Assembly (NCBI GenBank): GCA_038030265.1
Contig: CM075943.1
Coordinates: 38,936,001 to 39,000,000, forward strand
Source: Corythucha ciliata
Taxonomy: Eukaryota; Arthropoda; Insecta; Hemiptera; Tingidae
Length of the DNA: 64,000 nucleotides
Reading direction: 5' to 3'
Made by a program: the position numbers and the translations under genes. The notes beneath the pieces are model-generated. The model saw nothing but the letters and a program-made list of their open reading frames with translations, was not told the DNA's origin and made no database searches. Positions 11,821-23,540 of this stretch are shown here, piece by piece; the first letter of the stretch is position 1; each line of letters opens with the position of its first letter.

Positions 11821-12303
11821 ATGACGGATCATTTTAAAACTGTGATGAACGTATTGAAAAATACAATTGAGTTGACGAGACAAGAAATCGAAACTTTAGT
11901 GCATCAAAATCATTCGGTTTCGGCGAATGGAAAAAAAAAATCGCGTTGTGCTTTATAAATTATGCGCTTTGTCGTAGCATGATCCATTTTCGTCTTGTTC
12001 TTTTCACCTGGTCGACGAGACCAAAAACGAAGCGACTACGGACGCAAAATAAATGGCAGCGGACGGAGGCGAATTGTCGCGACCGGTGTTGGGTTGTATG
12101 TGATAAACGTGTTCCTCCCCTGTTAAGTTATCCAGGTTTTCGACGTTGTCAAGGCACACGAATTGGCAGCAGTGTTTGCCGGTATGAAACTTAGTGCAGT
12201 TTCTCTGGAAAACCAAGAATTAAAAGCGTCGAAAGACGAACAAAAATAGTTCGTCGGATTCTACGAGGAGAACAGTAAGAGAGTGAAAAAAAAAAAAAAA
12301 AAA
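11821..12303 (+). pseudogene. Possible decayed small gene or retrocopy ending in A-rich tract
   Basis: Two coding-looking pieces lie close together. The first is 11821-11958 (ATG, 45 codons, Lys/Glu/Gln-rich, helical-looking). The second covers about 12130-12290, with residues like AHELAAVFAGMKLSAVSLEN. The second is interrupted by a TAG at 12247 but continues in frame with FVGFYEENSKRVKK up to a run of 17 A at 12285-12302. A weak GT/AG pair could join a small exon at 12053-12085 to it. I do not recognise the protein. It may be a decayed retrocopy or chance. Confidence 0.22.
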
Positions 12304-13655
12304 CCAGCGTGGACCTCTTCTTTTTTTGTGTGACAAACTCAGGCAAAGCTCTCAATACCGGATGTAATCGAGTTGATTTCTATAGACGCAACCTAAATTA
12401 TTCTAGTACGCATGCGCAGTTATTAAGTCGGTCTATTACTGATTTTTCTAGCCTAAATGATGTAAAGTGAAATAAATGCTTGGAGAATTAATAATTATAA
12501 CGAATGTATTGTCTACTAATCGGTTCAATTAGCCCAATGCACTCGTTTTTGAAGCACTATAGAAATTATCTACGGCTTAATTTCATAACATGATAAACTT
12601 TTGATTAATAGACTCCATTGAAGTTATATTCCACATTTAAACCTTTTTCTCACACCGTGAAAAAAAGAACACAAAAATATGCACACACCTTTCCCCGTCT
12701 CACACAACATGGGAAAAATATTTGTCGGAAACGACGAGAATGCGCCTTCATACTTTTATTTTAACGTGAATCGCTCAACTTGAACTTTATTTCTACGCAA
12801 GTGTGATGTTTTCCTCCTTACTAACATGCTAAAAAGTTCATGCGTGAAACCTTAAAGCAATGGATGCCTATTAAACGGGATTACGCTCTACGAACACCCT
12901 TATAAATGTGTCTAAAAATGTAAAAATTTTAAGTGATAATGATGAATGACGATTTTATTAAAATAGTACGTTTCCTGTGCTACGTAATGAAAGCTTAAAT
13001 TTTATTAGTGTAGCCTAGATTGAGAAAACTATCTCCTGAACGCTATCTATTTTGAAAAATGTAAAAGAAAAATTAAAGTTTTTCAAAAGAGAGGAAAAAA
13101 CAGGCAAATATTTACAAAAAAATGTACGAAAATGGAAAAAAGCTCACAAAAGGAGGGCCATTGCAAAATATTGTCTTGCACCACATAGGGCCACTGTGGT
13201 AGCAGACACACTGCGAGCAAACGTTCGGCCCGGGCACATAAAGCAGACCGTGAGGTATGTTGTTGCCTTGAAAGTCAGTGCAATTTTCTTCTTCGGCATC
13301 TATACATCGACGAGACGATTAATTTAAAATGAGAATTTAAACGACTCGATTAGGCGAGACAACGCCATTAAGATAACGAGAATGAAGAAATTAAATAAGC
13401 ACTTAATGTTAGGGTAAAATCAAAAGAAGTTCAAATAAGACAGCGCCGGGAAATAATTCGTGTTAACTACAGGATTATCTACTTCCGGCTGAAGCGAAAC
13501 CGACTCAAGGAAGAAATGATACCGTCAAAACCCGAAATCAGTATAATCCCGAAATTCTTGACCAAAACAATTTTCCAGGCAAAAGGTCTGACAAACCACC
13601 ACCAAAACTGAACGAAAAAAAGGAACCCAAGATTTTATTAGTGTGATAATAAGTA
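12304..13655. other. Intergenic, no recognisable gene
   Basis: AT-rich sequence. The Lys-rich frame 13052-13327 starts with TTG and resembles nothing. I see no repeats I can define. Confidence 0.4.
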
Positions 13656-13657
13656 TA

Positions 13658-16600
13658 CAGGATGTTAACGTTAAGGTCGCACCACCGGCCTGGGGGTGAT
13701 TCTTCAGCTCATTTGCGTCCAAAGTTGTCCTCTGCAAAAAAAAAAAAAATCATCCCGCAAGAAATCCAACTTGTTTGCACTTTTAAGATTTTTTTCGTGT
13801 TTGCGTTACTAAAACGACTGTAACTACCTTATTTCTGGCCGAAAATCAAATCTGAACGCACTTCTGGAAAGAGCGTTAAATTTTCTATCTCCCTAGCACG
13901 AAAGATGTTTTCAAAGGGAGGTTTCAGGGGGTGAAAAATGAGCTTGAATAGTAAAAATTGTGAAATTCCGAAACTTAGGAGGATTTTCAAACGTGTTCAA
14001 TACTAACTGAATCTGTCAGTTACTCCTACACTGCAATCTTAAAAGTTGGCCTAAGATCTCAGCTTTCCGGCGGTCTATTCAGTTTTTAATTTTAAAAATC
14101 GTATAGCTGAGAAAACAGCGTTTGGTTGATTAAAAAAAAAAAAAAAAAACGTGTTTTTTTTTTAATTTTAAAAATCGTATAGTTAGGCACTATGGTGCCT
14201 ACTTAATTAAATGACTGTCGTATGATGGATGGAGTTTGTGGGTGGGTTTTAACTATTTCACTTCAGCATAATATTTTCAATGTGGCCTCCATGTTGGTTC
14301 AGGCATACACGTCATCTGCGGCGAACCGAATCTACTGTACGTTCCAAACCCCCTGGATTCTTCTGGATTTGTTCGCTGCATGCGTGAATTCTTTCGAGTA
14401 GATCCTCTCGGCTTTCCACCCTAACTCGATATGCTCGAGTTTTCAAGTCGCCCCACAAATGGAAGTCGAGAGGAGTAAGATCCGGGCTTCTAGGAGGCCA
14501 TTGAATTGGTCCTCTAAATCCAATCCACCTGTGTATAATGTAATCATCGAAGCGTAATAAAACTATCACTCTGAGCGCTTTGAACTACCTTTTGTTAAAC
14601 TGGTCATTCATCCAATTTGAGATGATTCGCCCATTGTGGGCTGGGCAGCCGTCCATTTGCCACCACATATTGTTCCGTTGTAGCAACGGTAGGTCGTCGA
14701 GGACGTCCAAAATATCATTATTCAAGAATGAAAAATATTTCCTGAAATACTAGGATTTTTCAAATTAAATAGGTATGTCACTGCGTGTGCACCGACCTCA
14801 ACAAACCGTTCACCATTTAGCCTAGGCGGCAGTTCGAATGGGCCTATGAGTTTCCCCCGCATCATCACCATCCACACGTTAACACGAAATCCGTGTTGGT
14901 AGTGGGATGTAATGGTCGCTTTAGGGTTTTCCAAACCCCATTCATGTGAGTTCCGTTGATTTATGATGCCCGATCTGGTGAATGTGGCTTCGTCGGTCCA
15001 TAGAACTTGGTCTCCACGGTAAGGGAATGAATTCAGGTATACCACCTGCAAAATCGTTCTCTCCTCACGAAGTCCGTTGCCAACAAATTCTGAACCTTTC
15101 AATTGATAGAAATGTGGACAACGGGCAGCTGCCTTTGAGTACGTTATCTAGTTTAGCGGCAAGGAAAGATGTGAGGTCCAGTACTTTTCTAAGATGGAAC
15201 GGATAGTAACCTTTTCTCTTCAAAGCCCGATGGACCGCCACATGGGATATTGCCAACTCCAGTCCTATTCGGCGGGTAACTGTGGTAGGATCGGCTGTAA
15301 TTGCAGCCATCACATCAGCTTCGTTGGCTCTTCTGTCTTGGCGTAGTCGCTCAGGTGGGGAATAACTCACCGACCCAGTTTCACAAACCCGCTGGTACAG
15401 CTAAGTAGTTGAAAACAAACAAATAAAAGAACGTGCTCTCTACCATCAGCAGAGCATCCTACCCTTTCGAATACATTTTTGTCGGGGACTCGCCGCTGCG
15501 GAAATCTATTCTGGTACATTCGAACTGCGGCTCGAGCATTTTGGTTCGTGGAACCGTAAACTAGCAACATGTCAGCGTACTCTTGATTCGAGAAAAATGC
15601 CATAATAGTGTGAAACAGAATGAAAACAACTATTGTTCACTACACGACCACGAATTGTCTCACAAATAGGTACGATCATGCCAAGGTAAATAGACTTACA
15701 GAGGTATGCTCGTAACCAAGGAAATTTTTATCACGGGAGTAAAAAAAATAATGAGGGACCAAACTTCACATACGAAGCTTCCCCTCCCATGGTTTCTCCC
15801 TTGGAATTTCTTTGTAGATCAAGCAAAAAATGAATGAAAAGCCAAAATAAGTGCCTGGAAATTATTTTAAAAGCGATATAATTTGGCGGATTCGTTCCTT
15901 GGACCTTATGTACCGTTTAAAGGCCCAGTTAGTTGTAACGTACCGTGTGAAGCCCCGTGTATTCAGTACAGACAGCACTCGGCGCAGTGACGGGCGAGTT
16001 TATTGTGTGTATCAGTGAGAAACGACCAGTAAGCTTCATGAGGGAGCAAGGAAGGGCTTCCCTGCCGCCCGCGACAATCACGCTCACGAGCATTTCTTAG
16101 ATAGGTTGGACAATAAAGCTGAAGTTTATAAGTGTTCCCTGTCATGTATAAAAATAGAAGTAATTTAGTATTTTAGTATTAATGGTGTCCTTCGACCAGA
16201 ATCCCGGCCTCGAACCAAGCCGTATTCAATCACTGTCGATATCGAGGAATATGTTTGCCTCATCTGGAGCCCTTGGCGTCCTTGGATCCTGCATGCGGCT
16301 TTTCCCCGACCGTTCATATACTAAGGCCCCTGGCCGCATACCCAAACACACATCCTCATCATACGAGCGTATTGGTCGATGTGCGGTTAGGTGTACAAAC
16401 ACTGCCGAGAATCCTTAATACGAAGCCAAATGTTTCGGGGCGCTTATATTATTGGTAATTGGAACGGTGGCGAGGTCTCTACGTTGATGAGTGTCACGAA
16501 AACTCATTGTTTATCGAGAAAATTGCTGAGCTTAGCTCTATCTTAAAAGAATTTCTAAGAATTTCACAACTGAGATGATACTTGCAGCAGTTTTCATTGC

Positions 16601-17152
16601 TCCAACCATTACACTTAGGGCCCTGCAATCACTTCTTTCACAGGAACATTGTCCTGCAGGCAATAATGCGTAGTTCTCCCGTTTTAAAAAGTGGCCCCAG
16701 AAATGTTGACCATTTTGTTTTATTGAAAAAAGAATGGACCGCCGGAAAGCTGAGATCTTAGACCAACTTTTAAGATTGCAGTGTAGAAGTAACTGACAGA
16801 TTCAGTGAGTATTGAACGTTTGAAAATCCTCATAAGTTCCGGAATTTCACAATATTTACTATTCAAGCTCATTATTCACCCCCTGAAACCTCCCTTTGAA
16901 AACATTTTTCGTGCTAGGGAGATAGAAAATTTAACGCTCTTTCCAGAAGTGTGTTCAGATTTGATTTTCGGCCAGAAATAAGGTAGTTACAGTCGTTTTA
17001 GTAACGCAAACACGAAAAAAATCTTAAAAGTGAAAAAAGTCAGATTTCGTGCGGGGTGACATTTTTTTTTCAGAGGACAACTTTGGTCGCAAATGAGCTG
17101 AAGAATCCCCCCCCCCCCCGGCCGGTGGTGCGACCTTAACGTTAACACCCTG
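13658..17152 (-). mobile_element. Tc1/mariner-type transposon with long (about 425-bp) terminal inverted repeats
   Basis: The left end CAGGATGTTAACGTTAAGGT (from 13658) and the right end ACCTTAACGTTAACACCCTG (to 17152) are inverse. The arms can be matched for about 425 bp inward, to near 14085 and 16730, with scattered differences. TA dinucleotides flank both ends (13656-57 and 17153-54), as expected for the TA target duplication of this superfamily. A damaged transposase lies inside on the minus strand. The sequence from 15610 to 16730 has no transposase and no recognisable gene. A shorter relative lies in TFG intron 2 (41228-42715). Confidence 0.88.
14258..15603 (-). pseudogene. Mariner-like DDE transposase, frameshifted
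   Basis: Read from 15603 downward, the N-terminus starts [17 protein letters not shown], the DUF4817-type helix-turn-helix seen in many arthropod transposases. A second DNA-binding segment follows around 15180-15330 (ADPTTVTRRIGLELAISHVA). The catalytic part shows the first Asp in VLWTDEATF (about 15000), the second Asp in MDGCPAHN (about 14640), and the WPPRSPDLTPLDFHLWGDLK block (about 14470) with the third acidic position. The pieces fall in different frames, and there is a stop near 14309 before a C-terminal NQHGGHIENIML end. The gene is therefore broken and probably inactive. Such transposases cut and paste the element at TA sites. Confidence 0.85.
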
Positions 17153-17154
17153 TA

Positions 17155-17614
17155 TAAGAAACCAATAACGGATTGAAAATTAAAATATTCGTGTTCGTAA
17201 AGACAGTTCAGGGCATATTGAATCCCAAAATTTAGACGGTTGGCACCAGCAACCGTTGGCAGAGCAAAACTTATTGTTTTGACTGAGCTATTCAGTTGGA
17301 ACTAGTTTTAACTATAGTAAAAACTAATATAAAATTAAGAAGGAACAATTCATCCGTAAATTCTAGTTTTTCCTGACCTCTATCGTCAATTAATAAAAAC
17401 TAGTAAATACTAGTTTTTATCTAAGGTACTTTGGTAAAACTTGGTATGACTAGGTAATTCGGGTTTTGACGGTAACAGAATATCTCGAGTTTCGGTTGTC
17501 GGGAACAGTACGCAGGAATTAATGAACTCCCCACCTTCAAGAAGAAATTCAAATCTGCCCAGACAACATTGTTTCATTGTTTCGCGAGTGCTACACTTTA
17601 GAAGAAAATCATCT
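17155..17614. other. Intergenic, no recognisable gene
   Basis: AT-rich sequence with several ACTAGTTTTTA-like short repeats (17300-17420). No gene is seen. Confidence 0.4.
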
Positions 17615-17714
17615 GGGCCCTATTGCACAATGTTTTATTAGCAAATATCACAGCTGTTTTATTAGCTAATATTAGCTATATTATTAGCTAATAAAACATT
17701 GTGCAATAGGGCCC
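17615..17714. mobile_element. 100-bp palindromic MITE
   Basis: GGGCCCTATTGCACAATG at 17615 and its exact inverse CATTGTGCAATAGGGCCC ending at 17714 frame a TTTTATTAGC/GCTAATAAAA palindrome. The arms are about 28 nt and nearly perfect. It is a short non-autonomous element of unassigned superfamily. Confidence 0.8.
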
Positions 17715-18499
17715 TTACATTCAATTTTTCAAAATAAGTTAATAAGTCATAAGTCAATGAGATCACGTGGTTTTTAACACTAGTGCAGCAATAGAAAAAC
17801 AATGGAACGGACCTCATGAAGTAAACCTTTTAATGGAGCCAACTCCGCGCAATTGCTTCTTGAATATCCAAACCGGCAACATTGAGTTAAAGACGAAAAT
17901 AGTTCTTGAAATAGCCAAAACCACAAAATTGGGTTCCTTAAGCGTCGAATCCTTTTAAAAAAGCTCAGAAAGTAACCAACCCGCCAAATATGGCGTTTTA
18001 AAGATCCATAAGCAAATTGCAGTTCTGAGTGAGTCAATCCTGCGAAATCGACTTTAGTTCAAATTCTTAGTTTGAATCCTTCTTCCTCCTTTCATTGCAT
18101 AGGAGCAATATACATAGCAAAGCTAAGGAAAGGAAATGTTAATTCTCTTCTGTGACTTAACGAAAATAATTTTAGTTCTTCCAAATTTTCTTCTTATTAC
18201 CTTTGGAAAAACAACAGGCCATGTGCCACGTGGGGCAAATGCCCCTACTAGCCCCTCCGGCACTGTTCGGAAATGTGTGAGGCCCCTTTTAAGTTAGCCC
18301 CCCCTTAAGTTTTTTGATCAAAGTAGCAATTTTGAAAAAAAATTGACAGACGTTCCCTGCCTTAAATCGTCGGTTTGTGATCAGATTGAACATATTTTTG
18401 AACAAAAAACTTACTCGTGTAAAAGGGGCCTGATACCAAGGGGGACTCGATCAAAATTTTAATGGCGCACACCTCATTCCTCATTGCCCTCATCACTGC
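17715..18499. other. Intergenic, no recognisable gene
   Basis: Overlapping short frames on both strands (17767-17958 plus, 17780-18037 minus) show no family signal. The last part (about 18380-18500) leads into the satellite and may belong to the element that carries it. Confidence 0.35.
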
Positions 18500-19172
18500 C
18501 ACTCGGGTCCTCCTAATTTGCGGACCAACAAAACGAATTCTGCGGACCAGCCCATAACTCTCCATATAAAGCGTTCCGACTGGGCTGATTTTCTGTAATT
18601 ATACTTTAATCCGGTGGCAGTACAAGCCATCGAAATTTGATGACGATCCGGTAATTTGCTGACCCCCCTCTCCCCATACCTCATCGAGTTGAATTCTGCG
18701 GACCAGCCCATAACGTTTCGTAAAAGGTTCCGACTGGGCTGATTTTCTGTAATTATACTCTACTCCGGTGGCAGTACAAGCCATCGAAATTTGATGACGA
18801 TCCGGTAATTTGCTGACCCCCCTCTCCTCACACCAAAGCTAGTTGAATTCTGCGGACCAGCCCATAACTCTCTGTAAAGCGTTCCGACTGGGCTGATTTT
18901 CTGTAATTATACTCTTCTCCGGTGGCAGTACAAGCCATCAAAATTTGATGACTATCCGGTAATTTGCTGACACCCCTCTCCCCATACCTCATCGAGTTGA
19001 ATTCTGCGGACCAGCCCATAACGTTTCGTAAAAGGTTCCGACTGGGCTGAGTTTCTGTAATTATACTCTACTCCGGTGGCAGTACAAGCCATCAAAATTT
19101 GATGACGATCCGGTAATTTGCTGACCCCCCTCTCCCCGCAGCACAACGAGTTGAATTCTGCGGACCAGCCCT
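18500..19172 (+). repeat. Satellite array, 154-156 bp unit, about four units
   Basis: The motif TGCGGACCAGCCC recurs at 18541, 18697, 18851, 19005 and 19159, that is every 154-156 bp. Each unit also holds GTTCCGACTGGGCTGA, a CCGGTGGCAGTACAAGCC block and GATCCGGTAATTTGCTGACC. Units are highly similar. The array begins after TCCTCCTAATTTGCGGACCA, and the same boundary, inverted, ends two further units at 25450-25775. Repeated minus-strand open frames here are by-products of the repeat, not genes. Confidence 0.9.
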
Positions 19173-19321
19173 CCATAGGCGGATCAAATAGACTTGATGT
19201 CTCTCATTCGTTGCTTCGGTCGTGTAGGTTACGCTCACCAGCCAATCACAAACCCTCCCCTCTCTAAAGGACCACGTATGGTGGTTATTGTCAGTGCCTG
19301 TATGTAACTATAGGTTCTCTA

Positions 19322-19324
<3 letters not shown>
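19173..19324. other. Spacer between satellite and LINE
   Basis: Short sequence with no recognised feature. It is the insertion flank of the truncated LINE. Confidence 0.4.
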
Positions 19325-19374
<50 letters not shown>

Positions 19375-20435
19375 GGGGAGGGAAGCCCAGAAGAAACTAT
19401 CTCCTACCAAACTCGACCTATAAGATCTATTGTGGTGTCCCCTCAGGTTGCCCTGCCAAGAAAGACGCTAGTTTTCAAGCGCCCTCCACCACCACTCCTT
19501 AACGAAGTTGAGGATATTTCCCGTAGCCATCCTGGAGATGTCCTCCGGTTGAAGCACATCGTTTCCAAGATGTTGAAAGCGTAACCGCCCCAGAGCCTGG
19601 CACTCACACAGTACGTGCTCTGCTGTTTCCTCGGCCAAGTCGCAAAATCTGCAAATGCCCGTGTCAGACTTCTCCATTAGTCTGAGTGTATATCGAAGGG
19701 CACAATGTCCCGTTAGCAGTCCCACCAAGATCCTAAGGTCTCCTCGGCTCAGAGAGATCAGGCCCTTCTCCGATCGTGCCTTTGGAGTGACAAAGAGCTT
19801 GGCCTGCCTGAGACCTGGTTGTCTAACCCAGTGTTCACGACGCCTCTCGTCCAACCACGCGTGCACCTGCCTCTTCGTGAAGGACTTCGTGACCCCGAGA
19901 CTTGGCTCTGGGCCCACGAAAGGCATCTCTGATCCTCTCTTCGCGAGTTGATCAGCCATTTCATTCCCCTCAAACCCCTTGTGACCCGGCACCCACATCA
20001 AAGTAAGGCTGTTTGCCGTTGCCACAGGCCTGAGGGCTTCAAGACATCCCCAAACTTTAAGAGCCGCCTGGCTGTCAGACAGGATAAAGATCTTCGCTTT
20101 CCGGAGACCGCTCTCACTAATCTTCCGCGAACAGGCTTCTATAGCATAGATCTCCGCCTGAAAGATGGTGGCGGTCGTCCCAAGGGACTACCAATGCTGA
20201 AGCCTGGGGCGGTCGCCGGCACATGAAAGTGCAGGGGAGGCATGTCCAGTAACACCTCCATGGCTGCCGTCGGGCACGAATGCATAGCACCCGTTACTCC
20301 AAGACAGGCCTGGCGCTGCAACTTACTCAGCAAGGCCTGGACTGTCCCTTGTTTCGTCTTCTGCCACCATAGGAGTGAGCCATAGGTGACGATAGGCCTA
20401 ACAACGGCTGTATACAGCCTCTCTACCCCTTGCCT
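19325..20435 (-). mobile_element. 5'-truncated non-LTR retrotransposon (LINE) with RNase H domain
   Basis: On the minus strand this runs from about 20435 to a 47-nt poly(A) tail (T run at 19325-19371 on the plus strand). It contains the end of the reverse transcriptase C-terminal region, then an RNase H domain, then a zinc-knuckle-like segment. An abrupt 5' end with a long 3' tail is the usual product of target-primed reverse transcription. RNase H points to the I/LOA/Tad/R1-like group of LINEs rather than RTE or CR1. The long tail suggests a fairly recent insertion. Confidence 0.88.
19468..20430 (-). pseudogene. LINE ORF2 C-terminal fragment: RT end plus RNase H, frameshifted
   Basis: The upstream piece reads LYTAVVRPIVTYGSLLWW and LSKLQRQACLGVTGAMHS, the conserved region after the RT palm in arthropod LINEs. 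After a frame change near 20180 comes FQAEIYAIEACS (RNase H Glu), then ILSDSQAALK (Asp), then WVPGHKGFEGNEMADQLAKR (His/Asp end of the RNase H fold). The first RNase H Asp is not visible because of the frame damage. A CRFCDLAEETAEHVLCEC cluster (CX2C...HX3C) lies near 19640. The frame ends at 19468, before the tail. The fragment cannot encode an active polymerase. Confidence 0.88.
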
Positions 20436-21244
20436 ACCATTCGATTTTGTCTCCGATAGTAGAAGGCAATCGCTTCACAACATTTTGGACCAAAATCCGA
20501 ATACACTGGAATTCGGCAATTTATTTCAAATGTCATACCTTATTATCCCTCTTCAAGTTTTTCGAGTTTATAGCGCAATTGGCAGTGTGTGTTATACTAT
20601 TAATTTTTATCACCGACCCCTCCCACCTATACTAATGTGCACTGTCGGTTGAGTTTGAGCCCAACTTCATCCCCTACCCCATCGTCACCTCACCTCGCCC
20701 CCCCAACAATTACTACCTACCTACCAATGACTAGCTACCTTCACGTCTCACGTGAAATATTTGCACCGAATATGATGCTTCTAGAATAAACTGGTGAATT
20801 GTGGTGATTTTCTTTACCATTGCAACCCCTATTTTTCCCTCTCCTCTTCGACCTATTTGGCTCAAATTCAATACCCCCCCCCCCCAGGTCTTATGACTAT
20901 TGGTTTTTGGGCTGAAGCTCGTTCCGCTAAATTAATGTCTTTGAGAGTTATCGTGCTAACAATAACAAAAAGGCCATAAATAAATGTAACGTACAAATAA
21001 CCAAAGACCAGTGAATTCGCGTGAAACGTGATCATGTTTGCTACTTGACGATCAGTAGTGCCTTTTCAAAAAGACATGCACAAAAATCGCGGTCCTCAAA
21101 TTTAATTTCAATAAAAAATCATATTCAACTTTAACACAAGTGAAAGTGATATTGATGGATCTCTAACGCCCGACCACTCCATAATTCAGGGATCCACCGG
21201 GATGCCAATTCAGAGTGTATAGATTCAAACAAGTGACCGTAGTG
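20436..21244. other. Intergenic, no recognisable gene
   Basis: No element ends or protein families are recognised. A C-run lies near 20873-20885. Confidence 0.4.
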
Positions 21245-21592
21245 GCGCGAAAAAGCGTAGAGTGACAAGTTACGGTGTATTTAAAAACTACCCAAGATTG
21301 AACTTACGTTCCTTTCGACCCGACGGGCTTGAGGCCCCGTGATCAAGCGTATTCGCGCGGGCAGGTCGCAAAGGCACGGCTCCCCCTTAGAGACTTTGCA
21401 GAACGTCAGAAACCCAGGGCCATGTTTCTAAAATCCCTTAGTGTTGTGGATAGCGAGCAGTTACCTCAAGGATAAAGTTGACACTACCTGGCCATTGTCC
21501 CTCGCTCACTCACCGAACGGCGAATTACCCCGGATCGAACTCATTTCTTCAATATTATATTTCACATACCATAGCGCTCTTTTTAGGCCGTT
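21245..21592 (-). repeat. Possible solo LTR or LTR fragment
   Basis: On the minus strand a purine-rich stretch (GGAGATGGGGGTGA) is followed by TGTAACGGCCTAAAAAG, the usual arrangement of polypurine tract and LTR start in Gypsy-type elements. The region is more GC-rich than its surroundings. I cannot find a matching second LTR or a sure 3' end, so this is tentative. Confidence 0.25.
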
Positions 21593-22151
21593 ACATCACC
21601 CCCATCTCCACGCCAGCGCACATAATATAGCCTGCTCCACCTTGTGTGCCCGGCTTGGCACCTCTCCTTCGGCCGGAGCCCTCACCCGTCACCCACGACG
21701 TTCACTGGTGGCACCCACATTCAGGCACGCACAAAGGGCAAGGTCCAGCTCCTCGACAGCCTAAACAAAATGGCGGCTTCCGAAATACTCTCTTCCGACG
21801 ACAATGGCCTATGGTGGGGGGAGGGTCGTTTTTCGTTACGACGAGCAAGGAGGCCGGCTGATGCCCTTCATGAAGATAACGACCCCGCGCCGTCTCACCG
21901 TCGAGATCCTGCTATGTGCCACAACACCTCAGAACTTCATTTTCTCGACCGCTTGTTTTTCCCCTTTTTATTTCCGCTTTTGAACACAGCTTTCCCCCAA
22001 AGTTGAAAATCAATGAATCGACCCTACGCCAGCTCGTCTCACGCACCTCAAACCGCCGAAACCGCCAGGAGGCGAGCCTATGCAAACTAACAATTCGAAC
22101 AAAGTGACAATAGGAAAGTTTCACATTAAAAAAAAAAATCATGCCTCTAAA
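21593..22151. other. Intergenic, no recognisable gene
   Basis: Three overlapping open frames (21441-21764, 21644-22006, 21646-21861) occupy a GC-richer stretch but show no family motif. They could be the 3' end of the retroelement suggested by the LTR-like sequence next to it. Confidence 0.3.
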
Positions 22152-22153
22152 TA

Positions 22154-23003
22154 CAGGGTGGGTGCGTATAAGTGTGACAAAAAAAAATTGGGTAAAAGTA
22201 GTCCTCATTTGCGATCGAAAACACCCCAGAAACCATGGTCCGAAAATCAAACCCCTTCGAGATATGATTTTTCTAGCATCTTTTTAGGATGACATCATTT
22301 TCCTTGACTAAATGCGAGTAACTCGCTTCCCAATTGACATTCTGCAACTTTTGGCAATGGATTCGGGAAGAGCACACTCTTCCTGTAAGGACTATCTATT
22401 TTCGTCAAAAAATAACTATTTCTGGGGCCTCGGCATCTCCTCATAGTTGTGCGAAATGGAGATTTTTAATTTTGCAATAAAATTAACTTCTTTTGCAGCG
22501 ATTTTGAATAGAAACCCCACTCTTTTTTCTGAAAAATTGTCATTTCTGCCGAAAAATTGCCAATTAATGAAACAGAAGCTCATGAGTATTTTGAAATTGA
22601 CACTTTGAAGAAGTTTTTTCGATCCATGGGAAGTCGATAGGCGCAGATTTAGTATGGGCAAGTGGTGGTTTACTTTTATTGCAAAATTAAAAATCTCCAT
22701 TTCGCACAACTTTGAGGAGATGCCGAGGCCACAGAAATAGTTATTTTTTGACGAAAATAGCTAGTCCTTACAGGAAAGAGTGTGCTCTTTCCGAATCCAT
22801 GTTCAAAAGTTGAAGAATGTCAGCTGGGAATCGAGTTACTCGCATTTAGTCAAGGAAAATTATGTTATCCAAAAAAGATACTAGAAAAATCATAATTGGA
22901 AGGGTTTTGATTTTCAGACCATGGCTTATGGGGTGTTTTCGATCGCAAATGAGGTCTAATTTTACCCAATTTGTTTTTGTCACACTTATACGCATCCACC
23001 CTG
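22154..23003. mobile_element. 850-bp palindromic Tc1/mariner-type MITE
   Basis: The left end CAGGGTGGGTGCGTATAAG (22154) and the right end inverse, ending CGCATCCACCCTG (23003), are flanked by TA on both sides. The arms match for about 330 bp. They include GAAATGGAGATTTTTAATTT at 22455 and its inverse at 22680-22701, and the CCATGGTCCGAAAATCAAA block against TTTTGATTTTCAGACCATGG. No transposase is present. Right-arm fragments recur at 23830-24165 and 35785-35910. Confidence 0.88.
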
Positions 23004-23537
23004 TATAGCTCATTTGTTAATTCTCAATTATTTTATTATTCAAGAGCTCTAGTAGAAAACAATTATGGCAAAGAAACACAACAAACCGCTTTCCGACAGC
23101 TACTTCACTGGTGAATTTATTTTCGGAACGCATTACGACGCAAACAAGCTACCCGGCGTGATTGAAATGACCTACAACTTCAAAAATCGTGTAGTTATTA
23201 ACTGTTGTGTTATTTTAGGAACTGATCCCGTCATATGACCCATGAAAATTCCTCAAGTTGACAAAACAACTCATAGGTTAGTATTTGTAAATCATACTTC
23301 CAAAGCATTCTTCGTGAAAACGTCCTCGGTCCATCAATATCACTTGTCCACTTTAATATGTACTTATTAAAACTAAACGCATCGACCAGATCAAATTTTT
23401 TCCTACATTTTCTTGTTGCTTGTTGTTGATTCTTTCACCTCGTATTCTTTTATATTTTTCCATCCAATATACGACTGTGCCTGTGTGTCACGATCATTTT
23501 CCTTCAAACTAGACCCTTATACCTAGCCTATCTAATT
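22573..23537 (+). repeat. Direct duplication, copy 1 (965 bp)
   Basis: This segment is nearly identical to 23734-24698, at a constant offset of 1161 bp. The only base difference I noticed is TTTTCGGAACG against TTTTCGAAACG. It begins inside the loop of the palindromic element 22154-23003, so the duplication carries that element's right arm plus about 530 bp of flank. Confidence 0.92.
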
Positions 23538-23540
23538 CTC

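Noticed and set aside
18362..19176. Series of similar minus-strand open frames as a repeat-protein family
   Set aside because: The frames are translations of the 154-bp satellite and are interrupted every unit, so they are by-products of the repeat.
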